From NCBI RefSeq assembly GCF_017874575.1, contig NZ_JAGGLU010000007.1:1-64000 (forward strand): a DNA stretch of 64,000 nucleotides, written 5' to 3'. The position numbers and the translations under genes were made by a program. The notes below the pieces were generated by a model. It saw only the letters and a list, made by a program, of their open reading frames with translations. It searched no databases and was not told the DNA's origin. The stretch comes from Lactobacillus colini (GTDB lineage: Bacteria > Bacillota > Bacilli > Lactobacillales > Lactobacillaceae). Position 1 is the first letter of the stretch. The number at the start of each line of letters is the position of its first letter. Shown here in pieces: positions 41,733 through 50,844 of the stretch.

Positions 41733-41771
41733 CTTATCAAAAATGTTATTATTGATAAGAATGCCTTATCA
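41733..41771. promoter_or_regulatory. Phased LysR half-sites
   Basis: CTTATCA at 41733-41739, its inverse TGATAAG at 41753-41759 and a third CTTATCA at 41765-41771. The outer two are 32 bases apart, about three helical turns, and the last touches the LysR ribosome binding site. The layout suits autorepression plus activation of the divergent flavoprotein gene. Confidence 0.5.
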
Positions 41772-41782
41772 GGAGGATATAT

Positions 41783-42670
41783 ATGAATTTAGATCACTTA
41801 GCTATTTTTGTAGATTTAGCAGAAACACTAAATTATCGTAAAACTGCTGAACGTAAGCATTTATCTCAACCTGCAGTTACTCAAGTAATCAAATCTCTTG
41901 AAAAAGAAATTGGTACTATGCTTTTCGCTCGTTCAAGAAATGGCGTAACAATTACTACAGATGGCAGAATATTTTATCAAGATCTTAAGCCAATCATAAA
42001 TAGTTACTATAAAGCTCTGCAACACGTGCAAACTCACGATAATCAAAAGCAAAAATTAACTATTGGACTGACTTTCTCACCCAATGAAACGACCTTCTTA
42101 CCGGAGCTTTTGCAGTATTACACATTTAACCACCCAAACGTAAAAGTATTTTTACAATCATCAAATCATAATGACTTAAAGCATTCTCTTTTAAATGAAG
42201 ATTGTGATTTAATTCTCAATACAAAAGACGATTTTCAAGAATTGCAAGAAATAAAATACGTCGAATTAACATCTGGACATTTTAGTGCTGTGATACCAAC
42301 CACTAATCCATTATCTATATCTTTAAACTTAGAAGAGCTAGATAATAATTCATTAATCCTTATGGATAGTAACTGGTGTCCACCTAAACAATTTGAACTA
42401 CAAGAATTATTAATTAAAAAGACTTCAAACCTTGACATTAGTTATGTAAATGACGTATCAACTGCTTATATGATGTGTAAATCTAGCTTGGGAATTAGTA
42501 TTATGCCAGATTTTATTGCTGGTAAGTCTACAGATTTAGTATCAATTGTTCCTATTAATTACAGCGTCAAATTGAGTTATGGTATTGGAATACTTAATTC
42601 GCGCTATAAGGATTATTTAGTCGACTTTATTTCATTTCTAAAAAAAGAATTTTTAATAGTAACTAAGTAA
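41783..42670 (+). CDS. LysR-family regulator
   Basis: A 295-residue LysR protein. The winged helix is LAETLNYRKTAERKHLSQPAVTQVIKSLEKEIGTMLFARSRNGV (about 10-55). The effector domain spans about 88-290 and includes MCKSSLGISIMPDFIAG. The start follows AGGAGGATATAT. It is divergent from the third flavoprotein gene and is its likely regulator. Confidence 0.88.
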   Translation: MNLDHLAIFVDLAETLNYRKTAERKHLSQPAVTQVIKSLEKEIGTMLFARSRNGVTITTDGRIFYQDLKPIINSYYKALQHVQTHDNQKQKLTIGLTFSPNETTFLPELLQYYTFNHPNVKVFLQSSNHNDLKHSLLNEDCDLILNTKDDFQELQEIKYVELTSGHFSAVIPTTNPLSISLNLEELDNNSLILMDSNWCPPKQFELQELLIKKTSNLDISYVNDVSTAYMMCKSSLGISIMPDFIAGKSTDLVSIVPINYSVKLSYGIGILNSRYKDYLVDFISFLKKEFLIVTK

Positions 42671-42693
42671 AAAAATCTTATTTTGCTTAAAAT

Positions 42694-42740
42694 AAAACAT
42701 CCCTGTTAAATACAAAATGATGTATCGACAAGGATGTTTT
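42694..42740. terminator. Shared terminator of convergent genes
   Basis: The arms AAAACATCCCTGT and ACAAGGATGTTTT pair with one mismatch around an AT-rich loop. It lies between the LysR gene and the convergent deacetylase gene and can end both transcripts. Confidence 0.7.
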
Positions 42741-42746
42741 TATCTA

Positions 42747-43508
42747 TTATTTACATTCACTATACTTCAGCAAATGAATATCATTTGTTCTAATTAATTC
42801 AGCAACTTTAGGATCAATTGCCATTGATACTTCCTGCGTACGAGGAATAGTTAAACTGGAAGTATTCAGGATATACTGATCTAAGTATCCTGGATGACAG
42901 ACCATCATCGGGATTTGTTCATCTTCACTATGCTTAATCATTTCTTCTAAAATTTTATACGGATCATAGTTAGGTCTCATACTTTCCATGAATACGTTAA
43001 ATTCTGTATTATTTTTAAAATTTAGAGGACTACCATCAAAACTAAAATCAAGAATTGGTAAATCATATCTATCTGCGACAATATGCAACCCTTTAATGAA
43101 GTTATCGCTCATTACTGCATGTCCTTCAAAATAGTCAGGTTTACGTCCAATTAAATCCAAAAACCTATGATATTGTGCATCAATTTCTGCAGTAACTTCA
43201 TCAAGATTAATAATATCTGGTTTACCGTAATTTTCTCTATAAATTTTAGATCTATTAAAATTCCCATTCTCATCAACTAAGCTGGGAACTTCTTCAGCCG
43301 AAAGAACTGGTTTACCATTAGTAATATTAGTGTGCATACCATAGTCGATATCCTCATCTTTTAATAAATCTATCCCCATTTGAGTTGAAGGCATGTTTAC
43401 CATAACTCCCACATTATTAATGATCCCATTATGAATTGAATCATAAATTCCATAGTTTACTGCACGAGAATAACCTAAATCATCAGCTCTTAACAGAATT
43501 CGTTTCAT
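42747..43508 (-). CDS. ChbG/YdjC-family carbohydrate deacetylase
   Basis: A 253-residue deacetylase-like protein. RADDLGYS near the N-terminus holds the metal Asp pair, MHTNITNGKPV the first His, and FEGHAVMSDN the second. The family removes an N-acetyl group from acetylated sugars, as ChbG does for chitobiose phosphate in E. coli. The ATG at 43508 follows AAAGGCAATAGAA. It is last in an antiterminator-controlled PTS operon and likely acts on the phosphorylated cargo. No glycosidase is present. Confidence 0.82.
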   Translation of the reverse strand: MKRILLRADDLGYSRAVNYGIYDSIHNGIINNVGVMVNMPSTQMGIDLLKDEDIDYGMHTNITNGKPVLSAEEVPSLVDENGNFNRSKIYRENYGKPDIINLDEVTAEIDAQYHRFLDLIGRKPDYFEGHAVMSDNFIKGLHIVADRYDLPILDFSFDGSPLNFKNNTEFNVFMESMRPNYDPYKILEEMIKHSEDEQIPMMVCHPGYLDQYILNTSSLTIPRTQEVSMAIDPKVAELIRTNDIHLLKYSECK

Positions 43509-43521
43509 TTCTATTGCCTTT

Positions 43522-44952
43522 CTATTTTGCATCTTCAACATCTTGCCCATTAAATCCTAATAAATAAGTAGCTACAGCAGCAACAACTAGGGCAATTGCA
43601 CCACTAATTACACCATTAATAATATTAGTTACACTACCACCTACATAAGTAGATAAAGCCAAGAAGTTTGCTACTGGAACTAACACATAAGCAGTTTCAT
43701 GTACAATCCCTGCATACAATGCACCAGCAAATCCACCAATCATCATACCTATAAATGGGCGTTTATATCTAATAGCTAAGCCATATAAAGCTGGCTCTGT
43801 TACACCACCAATAAGGTTAGAAATAAAATATCCCCATGCTAAAGCCTTATTTTGTTTACCTTTAATTTTTAATGCACAACCTAAGGCCATCCCTGCACAA
43901 GCCATACTTGCAGCAACACCACCTAAAGTAGCAAAGTTATCATGTCCACCCTGAGTAAAAATTAAAGTCATAGCACTAATAATAACTAAATGCATGCCTG
44001 TGAGAACCAAAAGCTCCCAAACAGCACCGATAATAGCTATAGCTATGATAGCCCAAATTCCACCCATTTTGCCGAATGAAAGTAATCCATTGCAGATACC
44101 ATCACCAATAAAGCCACCAAGTGGTCCTAATACACAGAGAGTAACAGGAACCATAATGGCTATAGTCAAAAACGGTGTCATCATAGTACGCAAAGCTGCT
44201 GGCATATGTTTATCAAAGAATTTATAAATATATGACATTACCCAAACACTCAACAATATCGGAACTAATGTACTACCATAATTTACTAGCGTCATAGGAA
44301 TTCCATATACAGTAAATGGCCTGCCTGCAGTAATTATTTTCACCAGATTTAGGTCGAGCATAATTGCTCCCAAGAACATTCCTAACATTTTAGAAGTATG
44401 GAACTGTTTAGCAGATGTATATCCTAAGAAAATTGGAAAAAAGTAAAATCCTGCATCCCCTACAAATGTAAATACCTTATATAAATCACTTGAAGCTGGA
44501 GTGATGTTTAACATCGTAGGTCCACAAACTGCTGCAAGCATTTTAAACAATGCAGCTGAAATTAAGATTGGGATTGTTGGGGTTAAAGAACCTGCCACCT
44601 TATTTAGCACGATGTTGAAGACTCTTTTAAAAGTCAACTTTTCTTTAGGGTTTTCATCTAGGTTTTCATCTATTGGTGCACCACCAACTAAAGCACCATT
44701 ACCTGCATCAAGTACAGCCTGGTAAACATCAGGAACCGTTTGCCCAATAATAATTTGATATTGCCCACCTGATCTTGCGACTCCTAAAACACCAGTAATT
44801 TTCTTTACTTTGTCATCATCAGGGATGCTAGAATCTTTTAAATTAAATCTTAAACGTGTCATACAGTGCGTAACTGACAATACATTACTTATTCCACCAA
44901 CTTCTTTCAAAATTTGGCTAGTCATCTCTCTATACTTATCGCTTTTAGCCAT
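43522..44952 (-). CDS. PTS EIIBC, beta-glucoside/glucose-superfamily type
   Basis: A 476-residue transporter. The EIIB domain (1-85) has the phosphorylated Cys30 in THCMTRLRF and GQYQIIIGQTVPDVYQAV. The EIIC domain (about 105-465) has VLTGMHLVIISAMTLIF and GGVTEPALYGLAIRYKRP. There is no EIIA part; the separate EIIA gene at 45819 supplies it. The neighbouring ChbG-type deacetylase suggests an N-acetylated glycoside as cargo. Confidence 0.88.
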   Translation of the reverse strand: MAKSDKYREMTSQILKEVGGISNVLSVTHCMTRLRFNLKDSSIPDDDKVKKITGVLGVARSGGQYQIIIGQTVPDVYQAVLDAGNGALVGGAPIDENLDENPKEKLTFKRVFNIVLNKVAGSLTPTIPILISAALFKMLAAVCGPTMLNITPASSDLYKVFTFVGDAGFYFFPIFLGYTSAKQFHTSKMLGMFLGAIMLDLNLVKIITAGRPFTVYGIPMTLVNYGSTLVPILLSVWVMSYIYKFFDKHMPAALRTMMTPFLTIAIMVPVTLCVLGPLGGFIGDGICNGLLSFGKMGGIWAIIAIAIIGAVWELLVLTGMHLVIISAMTLIFTQGGHDNFATLGGVAASMACAGMALGCALKIKGKQNKALAWGYFISNLIGGVTEPALYGLAIRYKRPFIGMMIGGFAGALYAGIVHETAYVLVPVANFLALSTYVGGSVTNIINGVISGAIALVVAAVATYLLGFNGQDVEDAK

Positions 44953-44963
44953 GATATTTACCT

Positions 44964-45800
44964 CTACTCTGCTATAGTCTTACTAATCATTCGATTGATA
45001 TAAATCATTAAATAAAACATCTCATCATCTGTAGTTTGTGTATGTAATTGTTGATCTATTGTAACCACAATATCTTGTCCACATTTATAAACAGATTTCT
45101 TATTTGTAGAAAAATCCTTAATTAAGGATGATGTAATCTCTCCTGAAATTTGTTTATTATCCTGAAGTCTTTGTAAGTAATATTGAAAGTGAATTTTAAA
45201 TCTATTAAAAGCAAAACTTTTACGATTTATTGTGATATCAAAGTGGCTTTCTATTTTGGTTATAACCATCTGTAATAAGTTATCATTACTGTTTTTATCA
45301 ATTTTTTCTCCTGAAATTTCAGCGGCATTAATAAAATGCATTGCTATTGCAGTTGCTTCTTCATTAGGGAGAGAAACGTTCAAATCTTCTTGAATCAACT
45401 TTAAAGCAATTTGGCCAATAGCATATTCATTAGAATATAAATGTTCAATATCATATGTTAATGAAAAATCAAATGTCAATCCTTTTTTAACTCTTTCTAT
45501 CGCAAAATTAATGTGATCTGCTAAACTAAAAACAACATTCGATGAAAGATTACTATTTGATTTTTGCCGTGCTAATTGAACAATATGAGCACTCACGGCA
45601 AGCACTTCTGAGGGTATCTCTTTTAAAAGATCAATCATTTGTGAACTAACACGATAAAATGTCATATCTATCTTTGAAAGGTCTGTTAATTCGTAGGGAG
45701 TTTTAGGAAAACCAATGCCTTTTCCTAATGCAATCAATTCTTGGCCATTGCCATCTTGACAAACAGCTACATTATTGTTGATTTTCTTAATCACTCTCAT
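44964..45800 (-). CDS. BglG/LicT-family transcriptional antiterminator
   Basis: A 278-residue RNA-binding regulator. The N-terminal CAT domain (1-55) is MRVIKKINNNVAVCQDGNG followed by ALGKGIGF. PRD1 (about 65-170) carries AHIVQLARQ and LADHINFAIER. PRD2 (about 175-275) has MHFINAAE and KIHFQYYLQRL. Phosphorylation of the PRD histidines decides dimerisation. It binds a RAT hairpin in the leader and lets RNA polymerase pass the terminator at 46331-46411. Gene order EIIA-LicT-EIIBC-ChbG. Confidence 0.9.
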   Translation of the reverse strand: MRVIKKINNNVAVCQDGNGQELIALGKGIGFPKTPYELTDLSKIDMTFYRVSSQMIDLLKEIPSEVLAVSAHIVQLARQKSNSNLSSNVVFSLADHINFAIERVKKGLTFDFSLTYDIEHLYSNEYAIGQIALKLIQEDLNVSLPNEEATAIAMHFINAAEISGEKIDKNSNDNLLQMVITKIESHFDITINRKSFAFNRFKIHFQYYLQRLQDNKQISGEITSSLIKDFSTNKKSVYKCGQDIVVTIDQQLHTQTTDDEMFYLMIYINRMISKTIAE

Positions 45801-45818
45801 ATTTAATACCTCTAACTA

Positions 45819-46307
45819 TTACATTAATTTTTCCTTACTCTTTACTTCGTTATTGTAACCAATATCAAAATTTAATTGTTTGTCCGTTTCCCCAGTAAAA
45901 ATTACCATTATCGTATTATCCAGTTTGGCATCCTTAAGTTTTTGAGCATCAACGGAAATTAATTTATCACCTCGATTAACCTGATCTCCTTGTTGTGCAA
46001 AAGCTTCAAATCCATCTCCTTTTAAATCTACGGTATCAATACCAATGTGTACTAAGATATCTTTCCCAGCTTTAGTATGAATACCTACAGCATGCTTGGT
46101 AGCTGGTAATGAAACGATCTTGCCACTCACTGGAGCAAAAATTTCAATAGTTCCTGAACTAACGTCAGGCTTAATTGCAAAGCCATCCCCCATCATCTTT
46201 TGCGCAAATACTGGGTCACTAACTGTACTTAAATCAATTAATGTTCCATTAGCTGGCGCAACAACTTCATTAGGATCTGATTTTAACTTTTTCAAAAAAG
46301 CAAGCAT
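45819..46307 (-). CDS. PTS EIIA, glucose family
   Basis: A 162-residue EIIA of the Glc superfamily. The active His pair is in ATKHAVGIHTKAGKDILVHIGIDTV (about residues 73 and 88), with the N-terminal PANGTLIDL and GDGFAIKP typical of the fold. It is first in the operon and supplies phosphate to the EIIBC. Confidence 0.92.
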   Translation of the reverse strand: MLAFLKKLKSDPNEVVAPANGTLIDLSTVSDPVFAQKMMGDGFAIKPDVSSGTIEIFAPVSGKIVSLPATKHAVGIHTKAGKDILVHIGIDTVDLKGDGFEAFAQQGDQVNRGDKLISVDAQKLKDAKLDNTIMVIFTGETDKQLNFDIGYNNEVKSKEKLM

Positions 46308-46330
46308 TTTTAATTTCCTTTCTTAAACAC

Positions 46331-46418
46331 AAAAAACTCTTTAAAGCAATCACAAACAAGACTAGAGTACTATCCTCTAAACCTTCGTTCGTGGTAATGC
46401 CTCAAAGAGTTACAATCC
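46331..46418 (-). promoter_or_regulatory. RAT antiterminator element overlapping a terminator hairpin
   Basis: On the minus strand, the 26-nt segment 46418-46393 begins GGATTGTAACT and ends AGGCATTACC, which fits the LicT/BglG RAT pattern. Its AACTCTTT arm (46411-46404) also pairs with AAAGAGTT before a T run (46342-46331), so the RAT and the terminator compete for the same bases. This is the classic LicT switch, in front of EIIA, LicT, EIIBC and ChbG. Confidence 0.75.
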
Positions 46419-46453
46419 AGTTTACGAATTTCTTTGCATTATTCTGTTCGTTT

Positions 46454-46494
46454 ATTATAGTAACACAATCTCTAATAATTATAAAGCGTTTTCA
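46454..46494 (-). promoter_or_regulatory. Promoter and cre box of the LicT operon
   Basis: On the minus strand a TATAAT -10 hexamer lies at 46459-46454. A cre-like TGAAAACGCTTTAT (12 of 14) lies at 46494-46481, just upstream in the -35 area. The promoter should be under CcpA in addition to antitermination. No good -35 hexamer is seen. Confidence 0.5.
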
Positions 46495-46508
46495 GATAAA
46501 AGCTATTT

Positions 46509-48554
46509 TTATTTTCTCTGAAGATATATCTTAGTCTCGTAGCCATGTATCCTTTCTTTATTACCTATAATCTCTATACCATTAAATAAATCAGCTAATG
46601 GTTCCGTAATGTCTAATGACTGTGTGTTTGTAGACCAGTTTTGTACATAGTAATAGCGATATTTTGAATTTTCACGTACTTGAATTGTAATCTGCTTAGT
46701 ATATTTTCTAATTGGATAATCTGGCTTAATATCAAACTTTAAGACTAAATCATGATAAAACTTTTCAAGAAAATCATAACTTAATCGACAAGCTAAGTAA
46801 TATCCATATCCTTCACTACATTTATTTTTAGTTATTGCGGCAATATCTTTATAAAAATCATGCTGATAAGTTCCAAGAACTTCTGCACTATGATTAATTA
46901 AAGTTTCACAATAATCATATGCGTTGCCAGTAGTATTACCCCATAGAACTGAATTGCTTTGACTAGGATATAATACATCTGTTTCAAGTGGTTCAATTCC
47001 GTATACCTCTTGCAATTGCTTGGGCCACTCGTCCATATAGGCTAAAACATTATCGTCAACAACACCCGAGATGTAAGTTCCAACAACTACACCACCGTTT
47101 TTAACGTAAGTTCGAAGCTTGTTCATGTAGGCCTCAGACATTAAGAAATGCATAGGATCAATGATTAATTTATATGAGCTGAAATCGTCGTCAGGTCCAA
47201 TAATATCCACTGGGATATCATTTTCGTAAAAGTAACGATAGTGCTTCTTAATAGTTGTCCAATATTTTTTGTCACTACTATAACTTTCGCAGTTAGCTAA
47301 CGCCCAATCATTATCATAGCTATATACAATGGCAACTTTCGCTTTAACATAGCTAGTCTTTACGGCGTCTTTTATCTTTAATAGACCTTCTCCAAGCTTT
47401 TTAACATCATGGTAAGCACGTGTCATTTGGGGATGGCGGTGCTCAATTACTGCCCCGTGGAACATCTCACTGCTGCCTCGAGAAGCCCTTAATTGAAAGT
47501 ACAGTGCACCATCTGAGCCATGAGCAATAGCCTGCATCTCTGATAATTCATGCATCCCGGGGCGTTTTGCTCTGTTTACATTTTGCCAATTAACCCTAGA
47601 TGGGGTTGATTCCATAACTAAGAAGTTTTGATGTTTTAAGCTTCTATAGAAATCATTCAACAAGCTAACCTTCATCCCTACTTGGTAAGTGCTTTGATAA
47701 TCATTACCCCAATCTGGGTAAGAATCCCAACTAATAATATCCAAATGCTTTGAAATCTTCTGATAATCTAAACCATTAAATACCTTTAATTCTGCACCAC
47801 CAGCCATCATATTAGTAGTAACAGGAATATTAGGGGTTAGTTTTTTTAAAGGTTCTATTTCATTATCAATAAATGAAATAGATTGATCAGTTACGAATCT
47901 GTTCCAATCTAAATTCATTCCTTTATTGCCTGTCTCACTCTTAGGTCCAGGTGCCGTGATTTCATCCCAACTATCATAATAATGACTCCAAAAAGTAGTC
48001 CACCATGCATGATTTAAATTATCTAAAGTATGATATTTCCTTTGTAGAAACTTTCTAAAGTTTTCTTGGCATAAATCACAGTAACATACACTAGAATATT
48101 CATTTGAAATATGCCAAAGAATTAAGCTTTTGCGCTTACCAAAATGTTTTGCAAGTTTAGTATTTATTTCGTGTACCTTTTGGCGATAAATTGGTGAAGA
48201 AATGCAGTGATTATGACGTCCACCAAACTTTCTCCTTATACCATCGCTATCTACCCTTAATACTTCTGGGTATTTTTTGGCTAGCCATGCTGGACGTGCA
48301 CCTGATGGGGTTGCCAGAATTACATGTCCATGCATTTTTTCAACTCGATCAAAGATATCGTCTAGCCAATCAAAGGTATAGTTTCCTTCTTTAGGTTCTA
48401 GCTTTGCCCATGAGAATACACCTACTGTAACAGTGTTAATATTTGCAGCTTTAAATAGTGCAAAATCTTGATTAAGAATTTCAGGTGTATCCAGCCATTG
48501 TTCCGGATTGTAGTCTCCACCATGGAGAAATTCATTGATATTTAGTTTTGTCAT
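46509..48554 (-). CDS. Beta-galactosidase (GH42)
   Basis: A 681-residue GH42 enzyme. GGDYNPEQW lies at the N-terminus, the acid/base Glu152 is in ILWHISNEYS, and the nucleophile Glu315 is in LVMESTPSR. A zinc site of the family is present: Cys117 (HNHC) and Cys157, Cys159, Cys162 (CYCDLC). It hydrolyses unphosphorylated beta-galactosides in the cytoplasm; there is no signal peptide. It is last in the operon EIIC-DUF3284-alpha-galactosidase-beta-galactosidase, after an intercistronic hairpin. Confidence 0.92.
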   Translation of the reverse strand: MTKLNINEFLHGGDYNPEQWLDTPEILNQDFALFKAANINTVTVGVFSWAKLEPKEGNYTFDWLDDIFDRVEKMHGHVILATPSGARPAWLAKKYPEVLRVDSDGIRRKFGGRHNHCISSPIYRQKVHEINTKLAKHFGKRKSLILWHISNEYSSVCYCDLCQENFRKFLQRKYHTLDNLNHAWWTTFWSHYYDSWDEITAPGPKSETGNKGMNLDWNRFVTDQSISFIDNEIEPLKKLTPNIPVTTNMMAGGAELKVFNGLDYQKISKHLDIISWDSYPDWGNDYQSTYQVGMKVSLLNDFYRSLKHQNFLVMESTPSRVNWQNVNRAKRPGMHELSEMQAIAHGSDGALYFQLRASRGSSEMFHGAVIEHRHPQMTRAYHDVKKLGEGLLKIKDAVKTSYVKAKVAIVYSYDNDWALANCESYSSDKKYWTTIKKHYRYFYENDIPVDIIGPDDDFSSYKLIIDPMHFLMSEAYMNKLRTYVKNGGVVVGTYISGVVDDNVLAYMDEWPKQLQEVYGIEPLETDVLYPSQSNSVLWGNTTGNAYDYCETLINHSAEVLGTYQHDFYKDIAAITKNKCSEGYGYYLACRLSYDFLEKFYHDLVLKFDIKPDYPIRKYTKQITIQVRENSKYRYYYVQNWSTNTQSLDITEPLADLFNGIEIIGNKERIHGYETKIYLQRK

Positions 48555-48575
48555 TTTAATTACCCTTATTTGCGC

Positions 48576-48607
48576 AAAAAGCTGTGACTTTCATTGTCGC
48601 AGCTTTT
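48576..48607 (-). terminator. Terminator-like hairpin between the galactosidase genes
   Basis: On the minus strand the arms AAAAGCTGCGAC and GTCACAGCTTTT enclose a short loop and a T run follows. It lies between the alpha-galactosidase stop and the beta-galactosidase start, so it may lower or stabilise the downstream message instead of ending it. Confidence 0.6.
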
Positions 48608-48612
48608 ATAAC

Positions 48613-50835
48613 TTATTTTTCCATTTTAATTTGGTATATATAAGATTGAAAATCACCGATTAATTCAGCTGTGTTCTTATTAGCACCATTAAATTGATAT
48701 GGTTCACGTAAGCCACGCCTCTTCAGGATTGACCCACTCAGTTTAACTTTATTAACTTGATATTCTCGATCTTGATTAACATTTAGTATAGAAAAGTACC
48801 GATTAAGTGCATCATTAGCTCTTGCAAGCTTACGATAAAAGCCAATAATCATATTTTCCTCATTACTTACTTCAAATGCATAAGTATTCTTGTCTTCAAT
48901 AGGTAAGAGGTTAGAAAATTTACCATTAACTAGCAAATCTCTCTTTTGTTTATACCAGTTGATTTGATTACGAATTTTTTGCTTATCAGAGGGGGAAAGT
49001 TTATTTAAGTCAAGTTCGTAACCTAATGGACCAAAACTGGCAAAATCTTGACTAAACTTTAAGTTAGTATTTCTCCCTACCTGTCCATTTGGAATATCAG
49101 ACACATGATTACTAAAAGTTGATAATGGATAGGCTAGAAGTGTACCTTGCATAATGTCAAGTCTTTCGACCGCATCACTATCATCACTAGGCCAAATTTG
49201 AGGGCTATAATACATAATTCCTAAATCATACCTACCTCCACCACTTGCACACCCTTCAATTAATAAATTAGGGAAATTTGTTAGTAATTTACTGTATAGT
49301 TCATAAACTCCTTTGATATATCGGTGGAAGAACTCACCTTGTGGTAAGTTCTGCTTTTTCAAGTATGGTGAATATGCCTCAGTAATGTATCGATTCATAT
49401 CCCACTTAATGTAGTCTACTTTACAATCTTCGATAATTTTGGCCATCTGCTGATAAATATTATCCACTACTTGCGGATTGGAAAAATCTAATACATATTG
49501 TCCTCTGCCAATTGCAGCTCTTGAGTAAGGATGGCGCACAATCCAATCTGGATGACTCTTATATAAAGATGTATCAGGAGATATCATTTCAGGCTCAAAC
49601 CATAATCCAAATTGCATTCCCATTTGGTGTAACTTTTGGCTAAAATGATTTAATCCCCTAGGAAACTTTTTGCGATTAACCGTCCAATCACCCAAAGATG
49701 TGTTATCAGTGTCACGATGACCGAACCAACCATCATCTAAAACAAAGCATTCCATCCCTAAAGCTTTACCTTCTTTAGCTAATTGAAGCAGTTTTTCTTC
49801 ATTAAAGTTAAAGACATAAGCTTCCCAACTATTGATTACAATTGGGCGTTTTTCATATTGCCATTTTCTATCTATTACATATTTTTGAGTAAAATAATGT
49901 GTTTCATTCATTAAGCCGTTATAGCCATTTTCAGTAAAAAACATCACTCCTTCCGGTGTTTTAAATGATTGTCCAGGTTTTAATAGCCAACGAAAGCCAC
50001 TTGGATTAATGCCTGTCATTACCCTCGTAACTCCCCATTCATTCACTTCAGCTTGACTAATGAAGTTACCTGAATATATCAAATTGCTAGCATATATCTT
50101 TCCTTGATTAAGTCCAACTTTCTTTTCTGTTAAGGCAATAAATGGATTTTGGTGGTGGCTGCTAGCACCCCGTAAAGATTCAACTTTAGTAATACCTTGA
50201 ATCAAGGGACGTTTCTTAATGTGACGTTCCTTCAGCCAAGCCCCAGATAACTGCAAAAAATCCCAATTATTATTATCTAAAGTAAATAGGCTGCTTTGCA
50301 TATTAGTGAGATAAACTATATTTTCTCCTAAGTTCTTTATCTGAGCACTTCTAACAATTGCACTACTATTTTTAAAAATTGTATAGTTTAAAATTAATTC
50401 AAGTTGATGTTCTTTATCTACCAACCTAATGCTTAAAGTCTCTGATTCTCCGACTTCTGCATAACTTTTAGGAAAGTCTAAAGTACGTTTTTTTATGTTA
50501 TTAATCTTATAATCTTCAAACTCAAAACTAGGATAGAGATATTCATTGCCATTATCTAAGTTAATAGCACCTTCACGAAAGTCAGAAGTGCCATTAACAG
50601 GAAATTCCGACTCATGATCTGCCAAAGAAAAGTTAGGGATATCAGGAGAATATTTTACAGTACCTGCTGATTTGCTTTTATCACATTTAAGATATTCTAA
50701 ATCTTCCCGTGTTAACTCTCCTAATTCTCTGCCATAGTAAAGATGTCCTAGTTCACCATTTTCCATGATGTAGAATAGGTAGCTAGTCTTATCGTTATGA
50801 AGATGAAAATATTTATTAAAAAGATATTCAATCAT
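48613..50835 (-). CDS. Alpha-galactosidase (GH36)
   Basis: A 740-residue GH36 enzyme. The nucleophile Asp is in YIKWDMNRYITE (about 479) and the acid/base Asp in SDDSDAVERLDIMQG (about 550). The N-terminal beta-sandwich and WEAYVFNFNE, CFVLDDGWFGHRDTD blocks match the family. It splits alpha-galactosides such as melibiose or raffinose-type sugars in the cytoplasm. It sits between DUF3284 and GH42 genes, so the operon can strip both alpha- and beta-galactosyl groups. Confidence 0.93.
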   Translation of the reverse strand: MIEYLFNKYFHLHNDKTSYLFYIMENGELGHLYYGRELGELTREDLEYLKCDKSKSAGTVKYSPDIPNFSLADHESEFPVNGTSDFREGAINLDNGNEYLYPSFEFEDYKINNIKKRTLDFPKSYAEVGESETLSIRLVDKEHQLELILNYTIFKNSSAIVRSAQIKNLGENIVYLTNMQSSLFTLDNNNWDFLQLSGAWLKERHIKKRPLIQGITKVESLRGASSHHQNPFIALTEKKVGLNQGKIYASNLIYSGNFISQAEVNEWGVTRVMTGINPSGFRWLLKPGQSFKTPEGVMFFTENGYNGLMNETHYFTQKYVIDRKWQYEKRPIVINSWEAYVFNFNEEKLLQLAKEGKALGMECFVLDDGWFGHRDTDNTSLGDWTVNRKKFPRGLNHFSQKLHQMGMQFGLWFEPEMISPDTSLYKSHPDWIVRHPYSRAAIGRGQYVLDFSNPQVVDNIYQQMAKIIEDCKVDYIKWDMNRYITEAYSPYLKKQNLPQGEFFHRYIKGVYELYSKLLTNFPNLLIEGCASGGGRYDLGIMYYSPQIWPSDDSDAVERLDIMQGTLLAYPLSTFSNHVSDIPNGQVGRNTNLKFSQDFASFGPLGYELDLNKLSPSDKQKIRNQINWYKQKRDLLVNGKFSNLLPIEDKNTYAFEVSNEENMIIGFYRKLARANDALNRYFSILNVNQDREYQVNKVKLSGSILKRRGLREPYQFNGANKNTAELIGDFQSYIYQIKMEK

Positions 50836-50844
50836 TTTATCTGC

